From positions 16,689,001 to 16,753,000 of the forward strand of contig CM053806.1 of assembly GCA_028671895.1 (NCBI GenBank): a DNA stretch of 64,000 nucleotides. Direction: 5' to 3'. The translations under genes were made by a program, and so were the position numbers. Under the pieces are notes generated by a model. It saw only the letters and a program-made list of their open reading frames with translations, searched no databases and was not told the origin of the DNA. This stretch comes from Oenanthe sinensis. Its lineage: Eukaryota > Streptophyta > Magnoliopsida > Apiales > Apiaceae. Below, piece after piece: positions 47,397 to 57,889 of the stretch (position 1 is its first letter; each line of letters opens with the position of its first letter).

Positions 47397-50300
47397 TTGT
47401 TTTATATGTGTGCAGGGAAACAGAAAGAAAAATCTCTGGTATTTGGATAGTGGATGCTCAAGGCATATGACTGGAAAATTGTCCATGCTCACAAAGTTTG
47501 TGGAAAAGGCTAGCCTAGGAGTTACTTTTGGAGATAACAGCAAAGGTTTTACCCTGGGATATGGCTCAATTGCAAAAGAAAATGTTATCATTGAACCAGT
47601 AGCACTAGTTGATGGATTGAAGCACAACCTGCTCAGTATTAGTCAACTGTGTGATAATGGTAATGGTGTATGGTTTACAACTAGATCATGCATCATAACC
47701 AATAAAGAATCTGGTGAAATTCTATTAACTGGAGAAAGAAAAGGAAATGTCTATGTGGCTGATTTTCACTCTATAAAGGCAAACTGAATGACATGCCTGT
47801 TGAGCAAAGCAAATTCAAATGAAAGTTGGATTTGGCACAAGAAATTAGCCCATTTGAATTTCAAAGCCATGAATCTATTGGTCAGAAAGAATATGGTTAG
47901 AGGCATTCCACAGATGGAATTCACCAATGATGGACTGTGTGATGCTTGTCAAAAGGGAAAACAAAGAAAAACATCATTTAAGTCAAAGTCTGAATCATCA
48001 ATTGATAAACCTTTGGAGTTATTGCACATGGACTTATTTGGACTAGTCAACATCATGTCAATTGCTAAAAAGAAATATGCCTTAGTCATTGTAGATGACT
48101 TTACAAGATTCTCTTGGGTATACTTCTTACATTCTAAGGATGAGGCAAGTAAATTAATTATCAATCATGTAAAGAATATTGAAAATGGAACTGAATGGAA
48201 GGTCAAGAAAATTAGAAGTGATAATGGTACTGAATTCAAGAATGCAGCAATGAAGGAATTCTATGAAGAAAAAGGTATCACTCATCATTTTTCTGCACCA
48301 AGAACTCCACAACAAAATGGAGTAGTTGAAAGGAAAAATAGGACCTTGATTGAAGCTGCTAGAACTATGTTAGAAGAAGTAAAACTACCTACATACTTCG
48401 GGGCAGAAACAATTAATACTGCTTGCTACATTCAGAATATCTCCATGGTCAATCAAATTCAAGGCAAAACTCCATATCATTTGATGAAGAAAGATAATAA
48501 GCCAACAATTAACTTTCTTAATGTATTTGGTTGCAAATGTTTTGTACTGAGAAATCAAGGTGAAAATCTAGGAAAATTTGAAGCCAAGGCTGATGAAACT
48601 ATATTTGTTGGATATGGAATAACAACCAAAGCATACAGAGTCTACAATCTTAGATTACACATTATTATGGAATCTATGCATGTAGTCTTTGATGACAAGA
48701 AAATTCAAGGGTTGTTTGATGAAGGATTTCTTGATCTGTTGCATTTTGAAAATGAATCAACAAGCAATATTGAGGATAGTGATAATGATGTGGAAATTTC
48801 AAGAAATCAAGTATCTAGAATTCTCCCATCAATTGATGTCAATACATCAACAGATAACTTATCAGTTAAAAATCTTCAATCGACTGATAATACATCAATT
48901 GATAATCATTCGATGGATAACAATTCTGCTCAATAATCTTCGAGAGGAGTATCCATCTCAGGGGGAGGGTTCTCGAATAGTCAATCACATCACAATGATC
49001 AAAACACTTCCAATGATCATGAAGCATCATCATCTTCAAAAACAAATTTACCATCTCAAAGAAAATGGACAAAAAGTCATCCCTTTGAATTAATTATTGG
49101 AGATGCAAATGATGGAGTCAAAACCAGAAGTGCAACTCAAAATGAATACTTGTATAGCAGCTTTCTATCTCAAGAAGAACAAAAAAGGATTGAAGAAGCC
49201 TTGAATGATCCTGATTGGATAATTGCTATGCAAGAAGAGTTGAATCAGTTTGAAAGGAACAAGGTATGGAAGCTGGTGCCCAAACCAAAGAACAAGTCTG
49301 TCATTGGCACAAAATGGGTATTCAGAAACAAAATGGATGAATCTGGTACAGAGATAAATAATAAAGCAAGATTAGTGACAAAGGACTATTCACAAGAAGA
49401 AGGTATATATTTTGATGAAATATTTGCACCAGTTGCAAGGTTAGAAGCAATCAGAATCTTTTTAGCATATGTTGCTCATGCAAATTTCAAGGTGTATCAT
49501 ATGGATGTAAAAAGTGTCTTTCTCAATGGAGAACTAGAAGAAGAAGTATATGTAGAACAACCTCCTGGTTTTATTGATCATGTTCATCATGGATTTGTGT
49601 ACTATCTTATGAAGGTACTTTATGGATTAAAACAAGCACCTAGGGCCTGGTATGAAACTCTATCTAAATTCTTGATTGAGAATCACTTCACAAGAGGTAC
49701 TGTTGACAAAACTCTCTTTCATAGAAATGTTAGTGGCTCTATGATTCTTGTTCAAATCTATGTAGATGACATTATTTTTAGCTCGACTAATGAAAAACTT
49801 TGTCAAAAGTTTGCTAAGTTGATGCAAAGTAAATATGAAATGAGCATGATGGGAGAACTTACCTACTTTCTAGGTTTACAAGTCAAATAAGTCAAAAATG
49901 GCATTTTCATAAATCAAACCAAATATATTTCTGATTAATTAAAGAGATTTGATTTAAGTGAATGTTCTTCTGCAAAAACTCCTATGGCCACTGCAACTAA
50001 ACTTGAACTGAATACTAAAGAAGCTATGGTGGACATTTCAAGTTATAGAGGCATGGTTGGCTCATTACTTTATTTAACTGCAAGTAGGCTAGACATAATA
50101 TTTGCTACATGTTTTTGTGCTAGATTTCAGGCTGATCCTAGAGAATCTCATTTGATTGCAATAAAAAGAATATTCAGATATCTCAAGGGAACTCCAAATC
50201 TTGGAATTTGGTATCCCAGAGATTCTGGATTTGATCTAATTGGTTATTCAGATGCAGACTATGCATGTTGCAGAATTGACAGAAAAAGTACAACAGGCTC

Positions 50301-50703
50301 CTGTCAATTTCTAGGAAACAAGCTTGTATCATGGTTCAGTAAAAAGCAGAATTCAGTATCTACATCTACTGTAGAGGCTGAATATATTGCAGCTGGAAGT
50401 TGCTGTGCACAAATATTATGGATGAGGAATCAACTACTTGATTATGGGTTCAACATGAACAAGATTCCTATTTTCTGTGATAATACAAGTGCCATTGCTA
50501 TAACAGAAAATCCTGTGCAATATTCCAGAACCAAGCACATTGACATAAGGTATCACTTCATTAGGGAACATGTAATGAATGATACAGTTGAATTACATTT
50601 TGTCCCTAGTGAAAGACAACTTGCCGACATTTTTATCAAACCACTAGATGAATCTTCCTTCAATAGATTGGTCTGTGATTTAGGTATGCTTAATTATGTT
50701 TAA
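47341..50703 (+). pseudogene. Element C pol: protease, integrase, RT, RNase H
   Basis: One frame carries, in order: aspartic protease (WYLDSGCSRHMTG near 47445), integrase zinc finger and DDE core (HMDLFGLVN, IRSDNGTEF, SAPRTPQQNGVVERKN), reverse transcriptase (MDVKSVFLNGELEEEVY, QIYVDDIIF) and RNase H (SDADYACCRIDRKST, DNTSAIAITENP). This is the Ty1/copia order. Stops at 47785, 48934 and 49888, and more between 49890 and 49984, make it non-functional. The integrase-RT linker (about 48830-48930) encodes SIDVNTSTDN and STDNTSIDNHSMDN from the LTR-type DNA words. The frame ends 40 bp before an LTR in the opposite orientation. Confidence 0.92.
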
Positions 50704-50743
50704 TGATTTAAAATGTATGATAAGTTTTATATATATATGTGTG

Positions 50744-51647
50744 TGTTATTCCTTAGAACAATGTCAATATTTGTAGAAGGGGGGGTTGAATACAAATATT
50801 AAAACTTTTTGTGTGTTCTAATATTTATTCTTGATGTTTGATAGAATAAGAGAATAAGTTCGAACAAATTAATGCTGAAAAATAAAACTGAACAAAGAGA
50901 TTTAAAATTATTGATGGATTGGTTTTTCCATCAATATATATTTTTGCTCAATGCTCCTAGGTTAGAAGAAACCTAGCTTCGTTTTTACAAGATTAGAAAA
51001 CAAATCAACTGTTCTTACACAAGTGCTCTCAAGCTTGAACAGTTGATTAAGAAATATGTCTATCTTATGTGTATTTTCTAATAATGCTACTACACTTGTT
51101 TATATACCACAAGTGTTCTTTTACAATTCCTATTCTAGGATTGTTTCTACCTGCCTTCCTTTTACCTTTTTCTATTTTACAAAAAGGTTTGAAAGACAGC
51201 TTCTGATTGAGTCTTCACAGTCACTCTAGACTGTCTTTCATAGGTGTGCTTTTGTTCTCTGGATCTTCAACAGATATTCTTTCTGTGTTGTCACACTCAA
51301 TTGATAATTTGTTGTTAAGCATATCAATTGATCCATTCTTTAATCCATCAACTGATGTACTTCTTCGATTGATCTTTATATCCATCGATTGATAAAAGAT
51401 GTCTTATCGATTGATAGATGTTATCAATCGATATATCAGTCGATGGGTCTTCACATCAGTTGATGGTCTTCAATGCTTGACTTGGCTTCTTCGATTGATC
51501 CTTCATCCATCGATGCTTCAATATCAATTGATCATCCTTCACTTGTGCAATTTCCTGTCTTCACATAATTACAATTTAACAGATTAATTTACACATCAAT
51601 TGATGATCCATATCAATCGACTCTAACATCAATTGATGAACAAAATA
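50744..51647 (-). mobile_element. Element E: LTR of the C family in inverted orientation, truncated
   Basis: On the minus strand this matches C's LTR in order: the SIDV-type word array (51640-51296), GGTATATAAAC as TATA (about 51098-51108), the GCTAGGTTTCTTC and CCAATCCATCAATAA region, CAACCCCCCCTTCTACAAAT, and an end TAACA at 50744. About 230 bp of its 5' side is missing because element D is inserted at 51648. No polypurine tract precedes it in C's direction, so it is not C's own 3' LTR. It is probably the 3' LTR of a separate minus-strand element, or a solo LTR. Confidence 0.8.
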
Positions 51648-52648
51648 TGTTAGGTCCAAATGTGTTGTAGAGGGGGGGGGGTGAATACAACTTTTAATAT
51701 TTATGGAGCAATAAATATTATGTAATAAATGAACACAAAGATTCAAGGAATATATGTCTTATATATCACTTGAAGGGGTTGCTACAACATTCATTACAAT
51801 AGTACAACAGAAGTAAAGAGGGTAGTAAATGATACTAAGCTCTGTGAATATACTCTCTCTCTATTACAAGTGTTTCTCTCGAATATTGCTCTCTCTGTAA
51901 TGTTACACAAGTACTTCTATTTATACTACTTTGTAATCTATGACTTGTAGTCTTCAAACGATAAGATGTGAGTGGTCTAATGTTGTCCACGTTAATCTTA
52001 TCATGTCTTGAAAGCTTGGAAATCTGCCACCAGGATGATGCCATGTGTCATGTTGAAACTGTTTTCTATGTAGAATTTCTACATAGGAAATTCTACTTAG
52101 CTCTATCTAGAACTCTAAGTAGAATTTCGACATAGGAATTTCTACTTGGCTATCTCGAACTTTTAAGTAGAATTTCTACATAGGAAATTCGAGATAGCAA
52201 ACTTCCTTAATACTTAGAAAATATTTTCATCTCCAGAATTTTCTACATAGGAAATTCGACTTGGGAATTTCTACATAGGAAATTCGAGATAGCTTCCTGA
52301 GTTGAGTACTTAGAAAATATTTTCTCCTCCAGAATTTCTACTTGGCTCTAAGTAGAAGTTTATCCAGAATTTCTAGATAGGAATTTCTACATAGGTTCCC
52401 TTGTAAGTACTTAGAGAAATTCTGGGCTTCAACTTGAAACTTCAATGCAACATCTTGAACTTGTGATTTCTTCGTGTCTTCAATATTCTTCAACAAGCTC
52501 TTGAACATGGATCTCTGCTGCTGACATAAACTTGCTATCAATGTCCTGACACTTGATGCAATGGTCTGGTTCATAAGTGACTAGTCTTGATAGAGTTCTT
52601 GCTTCTGAATAGATTTCCATGTTCAATTAGAAATGTGGCTTTCTAACA
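51648..52648 (-). mobile_element. Element D: 3' LTR
   Basis: On the minus strand it runs from TGTTAGAAAGCC (52648) to TTTGGACCTAACA (51648), with TGTTAG...CTAACA ends. The outer edge is firm, because it interrupts E's LTR. U3 holds an array of TTCTACATAGGAAATTCGA and TTCGAGATAGC-type phrases (52420-52060), followed by GTATAAATAG (51917-51926). An alternative inner edge near 52926, after AAATAGGGGGAGA, cannot be excluded; the 5' LTR, outside the window, would settle it. The likely 5-bp target copy on this side is AAATA (51643-51647). Confidence 0.8.
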
Positions 52649-52670
52649 ATTACTTTCCTTCTTCTTCACT
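52649..52670 (-). other. Element D polypurine tract
   Basis: The minus strand reads AGTGAAGAAGAAGGAAAG just before the TGTTAG LTR start, the place of the plus-strand primer. A second candidate, AAATAGGGGGAGA, lies near 52928-52941. Confidence 0.65.
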
Positions 52671-53333
52671 TGAAATCAATTAGTCTTATTGTTACTAATA
52701 GTTATGATCTTGATTCATTGAATTACAAATCACAGGGGCATGAACAACTTTGACTTGAACTTCTTCCAATGATTTCTTCTTTGTTTGATCATATTCAATT
52801 ACTTTGTCTTCATTTGTATTGATTTCATTGTGACTTCTCGTTCTTGATTGACTTCGGGTTAAGTATCTTTTCTTTAGTTGAGTTACATAAGATATAGTGT
52901 TACAAGTTTAGACACTCTGCCTTTCAATCTCCCCCTATTTGATTGTCTAACAATGACATTCAAATTAAAGAAGGATAACTCAACTAAATAATGAGACGAG
53001 AAAAGATAAGTAACATTAATGTCTTGTGCATTTTACAATTGAATGAAAACTTGAAAACAATACAAAGAACTTTTTAAAATAAACATAAGCTAGAAAGAAA
53101 ATTCGAACCTCGAATTAAAGACCATTGAAATGATCTCTATCACCTGGATTATTTCATACCTTTCAGTCCAACTCATATCACCTTATTGGATCCACTCTGA
53201 TTCACGGTTACAGTATGGTAAATTAGCCTATCTCGCATACCGTGGTCAGGTGAATTTTCCTCAAGTGAGTTAGAGCAACCAAAAGATATGAAGTTTTTCC
53301 AACTTCAAGTTCACATCCCTTTGAACTTTAACT

Positions 53334-56300
53334 CTAATTCCGTTTCCCCTTCCTAACTTCCTTAACAGCACTGCGCTTATCTTCTCCTTGTTTTCTGCGC
53401 CTTTCTTTCCTTTGCTGTTCTCTTTTGTATACTGGATCGTGTAGTTGTGCCCATCTCGCATTCAGCAAACTTACTGCTTCCATTTCCAGAGGATTCTTGG
53501 GTTCTGGATATGGATGTCTGAAAAGCCTTCTTAGTTTATCAACTTCCTGGGTAGTTCTGATCTTTGGAATGTCCTCAAAGTTTTTCATGATGAGCTGAGG
53601 CTTCCAATGAGCTTTATCAGCTTTGAACTGACAGTAGATCATTTTAGGGTAGCCCTTGACACGGTTGGTATTGAACCTACTAGCCGCATCTGACTCCATT
53701 CTCCTTTTCTCTTTTACTACTTCAGATAAGTACTTTAATAGTCTCTGCTTTTCATCTGCAAACTTATCCTCTACATCTCCCAATTTGAATTCATCTCTGA
53801 CTTTGTCTAGAAATGCAGCATCTTGAGTCTGCAGCAGCCATTTCCTACTCATATGCAAGAAGGTTTGATTCTGGTCTGCATCAATGAACACCAAGGCATC
53901 AGCTGTATCATCTGTGTAAGAATGAATCCAGTATACACTTTCTCTTCCTGGAACACCAACTGCCTCCCTTATCTCTCCTTGTTCCAGGGGTCCTGAAGGA
54001 AGAGTCAAAGCTTCATCTACGCTTTTCACAGCTTGTAGAATATCCCATTTTCTTTGCATTAGCTCTGGCTCAATCTTCACGTTATCCAGAGGATTTGGAG
54101 CAACGACATCGCACTTCCATATTTCACTGCTCTTCTGGAAGATTATCTTCTCAATGAACTCCACTGATTTTTCTTTAATATCCGAGGTGAATCCCTTACC
54201 CATCATTTGTCTGCAAACAGCTTTAAGGGATTCCACCGATAGAGCCATCAAGTCATTTTCTTCCAAGCTAACCCTCTTCATCTTTCCATCAACAACCATT
54301 CTGACAACGTCTGGATTGGCTGAGAATTCTGGTCCCTTGTCCTCTGCTAACTGCATTAACTGATCTCTATACAGAATGCTTAGCTCCTCAGCTTGAGAAT
54401 ATTGAATTTTAGTTGCTAGCAAGAACAACTCTGACGCAGATCTTCTCGACATAAACTGATCATCGACATACATAAAAGACATCGGGGCTCCATCAATTAA
54501 AGACAAGATGACTTGCCATTCATTATCCACCGATTTGTATCCAACACGGACTTTAGAAATCATTCTCTTCAAAGCATTTATATAGTCCATCGTCATCGGA
54601 TTCTTCATGTTCAAGTTGAAGAACAAGTCATCTGCCTCTTTATTATGAACTCCATGTGCACACGACCCCATCAGTATCTTTCGTGCATCGTCCCATTTCT
54701 GTCCAATCCTCCTTTTGTCCAGATCAACTTGAGGATCAGCTAGTCTGGCAAGCTCATGATCATACTGCTTTTCCTTGAGCTCCACTTGCTTCTCAAGAAA
54801 AACAGCTTTATCCTGCATCATCTTCATTTTGAAAAATTTAGCTTGTTCCAGAGCTAACTGCTGAGCTTTCAGGGTTTCCTCATCGACAGGAATCTCATCG
54901 GCAGACGCCCCAGCACCTCCACCTTGTTCCTCCAGGGATCTCTTAATTGCGTGTGCTAGGGGTACGTCCTCCATATCAGAATCTGAATCAATTTGCACTT
55001 GTTCCTGTCGATCACCAAAGTCAGCGAATGGCTCTTCTTGTTCAACCATCACTGCTTTACCCTTCCGCTTTCTCTGAGCTTCCTCATCAGTCACCATTTG
55101 ATCAGTCGTTTCTTCAGCTCGGGGTGACTGTTGTTTCGTCTCATTTTCTCCTTTCTCCCCCTTAGGTGAGTTATCCTGAGCATCACCGGGTGCACCAGAT
55201 CCTCCAACAGCTGAACCAAAACCAGAAGGTCCAGTAGAAGGTGCATCAGCACCACCTGCACCACCATCATCCGGGGGAGGTTGATTGAATTGTTCGTCGA
55301 AGCACTCCGGGGGAACCAAATGCCGAACTGCATACATCATCCGACTGACTTCCGTGGCCATTGTATGCAGAACGCTTTCTACACTCCCCATTCTGTCGTA
55401 CAGAGTGCTGCCCAAGAGACCACCAGCATGGCCCAGATCATTTACTTTGTTCGTCATATCTTGTAAAGCTTCAGCTTGACCTGCCATTCGTGCTGCGTAG
55501 TCATCAAGAGCTCTCTTGTGATCTCCAACATTAATCCCTAACTGCCCCATTGACTGCCCAAACTGCTTCATCTGAGTTTCCATTGCTGACATACGTGTAT
55601 CCAGATTTTCAAGAATAAGGGACGGTGTTTGGCTTAGGTGTTCTCGCTCTAAAAATCTTCCTGTTTGTGTTTTACTCTCAGTTTCGGGCCTTAAAAATGA
55701 AGGTCCCTCACTCCCTAAACGCTCGCACTCACTCCCTGTCTCACGCTCGTGTATGTCTTCAATGAAGGAACCCAGAGTCAAAGCAGTACCTGCATAAACT
55801 GGATAAGAAAAATTAAGAACAGTTATGGGATCTATGTATCCTGTTGTGTCCTGAGGTGGAATCTCAGGCTGAGAGGCTGCAGAGTGTTCAAGTACAACAG
55901 TAGAACCGATCCTCTCTGCAGCATCAGGACGTACCGGTGAAGGTACTTTCGAAGCACTTAAAACTTCCGGCCTAACTGAAGGAACAGGCTCTTCAGAAGA
56001 CACCGAATCCTCAGCAACCATCCTAGGTGTTGACTGTGCAAGGGGAGAACCACTCTCGTGAGGTGGAGTGGTTGTGATAGACACACTAGGGATGGACTGG
56101 GCGGTTGAAGTAGCAGCCTGGGAAATTTTGGCTTTCTTCCGTAAAACTGGCTGCACTTCAGAGTTACTCTCATCAGCACTCACACCGAATTCTACGGATG
56201 CCGGCCTTTTAACTCCCGTTAACAGGGGTGATAGGGAAGAAGTTAGGGAATCAGACGCAGAAATATGGCTATCACCCTGGGATAGATCCTGCGGGGTAGC

Positions 56301-57413
56301 AGAATCTTGGGCCACGGAATCAGAATCAGAGGAGGAAGGAGTGTTAGGTTCGAAGAATGTACCTCCTTCATTACCTTGGCCAACAGAGGAATCAGAATCA
56401 GCATGTGTTGTCCTAGGAGACGGTTGCTGATCCCTTTGCCTGGCTGTGAAGTGACTGAGAGATTGGCCCTCATCTTGTTCGTCATCAATATGCTCATCAG
56501 GAATCCCTTGAAATGCTTCATTGTGGGCAGATGGATTCTGAGCATGTGATGAGATTTGTGAAGTCCCAGCGAGAGTAGTTACACCTGCATCATAAGAGAG
56601 CCACACTTGAATGTTTTCAGGAATAGACATAGGTTTACCCTGATGTTTATCCTGGTTAGCAATAGTTGTTAGTGACTTAGTGCCCATGCCTAGAGGTGCA
56701 GAGGTGGGACTTCGAACAAATGCTTGCCTAAGTGATAAAGCATTAGAAGGCACGAGATGATTGATTAGCATTTGCAAGAAACGAGGATACCAGCAGACAA
56801 TATCATTGTGTGAAATGTCTCTGGTTTCAGGTGATCCCATTGTAGCCACTAATTCTGAAAGAACAAGCCTGCCATAATTAATGTTTAGTTCCTGGGCTAG
56901 GGAAACACCAAAAATTTGCATGGGAATGGAAATTTGATGAAAATCTCTTTCTCGTGCCCGAAAGCACCTAGTAATGGCCTCGAAAAAGTAATTCCATTCC
57001 ACATGAAAAAATTGTTTTTGAATATTTGAAGTGGATAGTCGTCCAGGGGGAGGATAACATCGAATAGCTTCAAAAAAATTCTGGCGCTCAGCCGCTGTAG
57101 GTTCAGGGTCATAAGAATCCTTGACTGGAAAACCAAGAACTGTATTAAAAATAGCCTCTGTAACCTCAAAAGTTTGACCCTCCAAGGTAAAAGTAAAACC
57201 GTAGGGGGTCGATTTACTCCCAAAAGGTACTGCACTAGTCCATAACTGCTGCAAAGCATCATGGACCAGTGTAGGTTTTGCAGTAAAAGCAGTACTAGCT
57301 TTGGAGTACAAATTAAGATATCGTACCCAAAACTTGAAACGCGGGAGTTGATCACCAATTTCAGTCGGAATATTATAAAAATTATGTTTTGCAAGAGAAA
57401 ATTGGTGAGTCAT
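53334..57413 (-). CDS. Element D extra ORF, 1359 codons, intact
   Basis: A single unbroken frame lies between pol and the 3' LTR, the site of the extra or env-like ORF of Sire/Maximus elements. Residues about 1-240 form a folded domain (KPTLVHDALQQLW, TFEVTEAIFNTVLGFPV, VEWNYFFEAITRCF, INYGRLVLSELV) resembling a domain found in plant transposon-associated proteins. About 280-600 is Ser/Pro/Thr-rich with a basic RKKAK patch. A coiled-coil-like region (about 610-700) and a Gly/acid-rich stretch follow. Charged helices (about 860-930) lead to a C-terminal domain of about 400 residues and a very basic tail (KEQQRKERRRKQ-like). I see no signal peptide or membrane helix, so an envelope role is doubtful; a nucleic-acid or structural role fits better. 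Start chosen at ATG 57413. Function unknown. Confidence 0.8.
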   Translation of the reverse strand: MTHQFSLAKHNFYNIPTEIGDQLPRFKFWVRYLNLYSKASTAFTAKPTLVHDALQQLWTSAVPFGSKSTPYGFTFTLEGQTFEVTEAIFNTVLGFPVKDSYDPEPTAAERQNFFEAIRCYPPPGRLSTSNIQKQFFHVEWNYFFEAITRCFRARERDFHQISIPMQIFGVSLAQELNINYGRLVLSELVATMGSPETRDISHNDIVCWYPRFLQMLINHLVPSNALSLRQAFVRSPTSAPLGMGTKSLTTIANQDKHQGKPMSIPENIQVWLSYDAGVTTLAGTSQISSHAQNPSAHNEAFQGIPDEHIDDEQDEGQSLSHFTARQRDQQPSPRTTHADSDSSVGQGNEGGTFFEPNTPSSSDSDSVAQDSATPQDLSQGDSHISASDSLTSSLSPLLTGVKRPASVEFGVSADESNSEVQPVLRKKAKISQAATSTAQSIPSVSITTTPPHESGSPLAQSTPRMVAEDSVSSEEPVPSVRPEVLSASKVPSPVRPDAAERIGSTVVLEHSAASQPEIPPQDTTGYIDPITVLNFSYPVYAGTALTLGSFIEDIHERETGSECERLGSEGPSFLRPETESKTQTGRFLEREHLSQTPSLILENLDTRMSAMETQMKQFGQSMGQLGINVGDHKRALDDYAARMAGQAEALQDMTNKVNDLGHAGGLLGSTLYDRMGSVESVLHTMATEVSRMMYAVRHLVPPECFDEQFNQPPPDDGGAGGADAPSTGPSGFGSAVGGSGAPGDAQDNSPKGEKGENETKQQSPRAEETTDQMVTDEEAQRKRKGKAVMVEQEEPFADFGDRQEQVQIDSDSDMEDVPLAHAIKRSLEEQGGGAGASADEIPVDEETLKAQQLALEQAKFFKMKMMQDKAVFLEKQVELKEKQYDHELARLADPQVDLDKRRIGQKWDDARKILMGSCAHGVHNKEADDLFFNLNMKNPMTMDYINALKRMISKVRVGYKSVDNEWQVILSLIDGAPMSFMYVDDQFMSRRSASELFLLATKIQYSQAEELSILYRDQLMQLAEDKGPEFSANPDVVRMVVDGKMKRVSLEENDLMALSVESLKAVCRQMMGKGFTSDIKEKSVEFIEKIIFQKSSEIWKCDVVAPNPLDNVKIEPELMQRKWDILQAVKSVDEALTLPSGPLEQGEIREAVGVPGRESVYWIHSYTDDTADALVFIDADQNQTFLHMSRKWLLQTQDAAFLDKVRDEFKLGDVEDKFADEKQRLLKYLSEVVKEKRRMESDAASRFNTNRVKGYPKMIYCQFKADKAHWKPQLIMKNFEDIPKIRTTQEVDKLRRLFRHPYPEPKNPLEMEAVSLLNARWAQLHDPVYKREQQRKERRRKQGEDKRSAVKEVRKGKRN

Positions 57414-57816
57414 TGTTTTTGTTTATAAAAAATTTGTTTTGAATCCCTTTTAATTTAGAAAACAACTGTGATGTTGTATCGATAATTAAACTACGGAGTT
57501 AAACAATAATCACTAACAAACTACTGTGAAAACAAAATCTGCAGTAATAATATGTATGTGAGAAGTGTGTGTATAAGTGTGAGTATGTATAGATATGTGA
57601 AGAGGAACAGTCACAACTGAAACACAAAACTACGCATAATATAATCGTATGTATATGATGCAGACGGAGAAATCAAGAAAAAATGGACAGTAATTCGTTA
57701 TATGTAAGAGATTCAACTGCAAAGATGAACAGTCGTGGGTTTGGAGGGAGGGCTGCTGTAAAAACTAGGTTTTAAAAGAATTGGGTAAAAGTGAAAGTAA
57801 AATCGGGTTAGTGTTG

Positions 57817-57824
57817 TATATATA
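57817..57824 (-). promoter_or_regulatory. TATA box of a possible internal promoter for the extra ORF
   Basis: The minus strand reads TCTATATATAC here, about 400 bp upstream of ATG 57413 and about 70 bp downstream of the TTCGAGATA-type array. The same order, array then TATA, occurs in every LTR of this window. A leader of roughly 370 bases would follow. Confidence 0.5.
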
Positions 57825-57889
57825 GACAATAGAGTGAAATGACAAAAACATCCCTGTGAAAATAAAAAAACTTAAGTACACACACTGGG

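Noticed and set aside
50744..51647. Element C's own 3' LTR
   Set aside because: Orientation is opposite to C and there is no polypurine tract before it.
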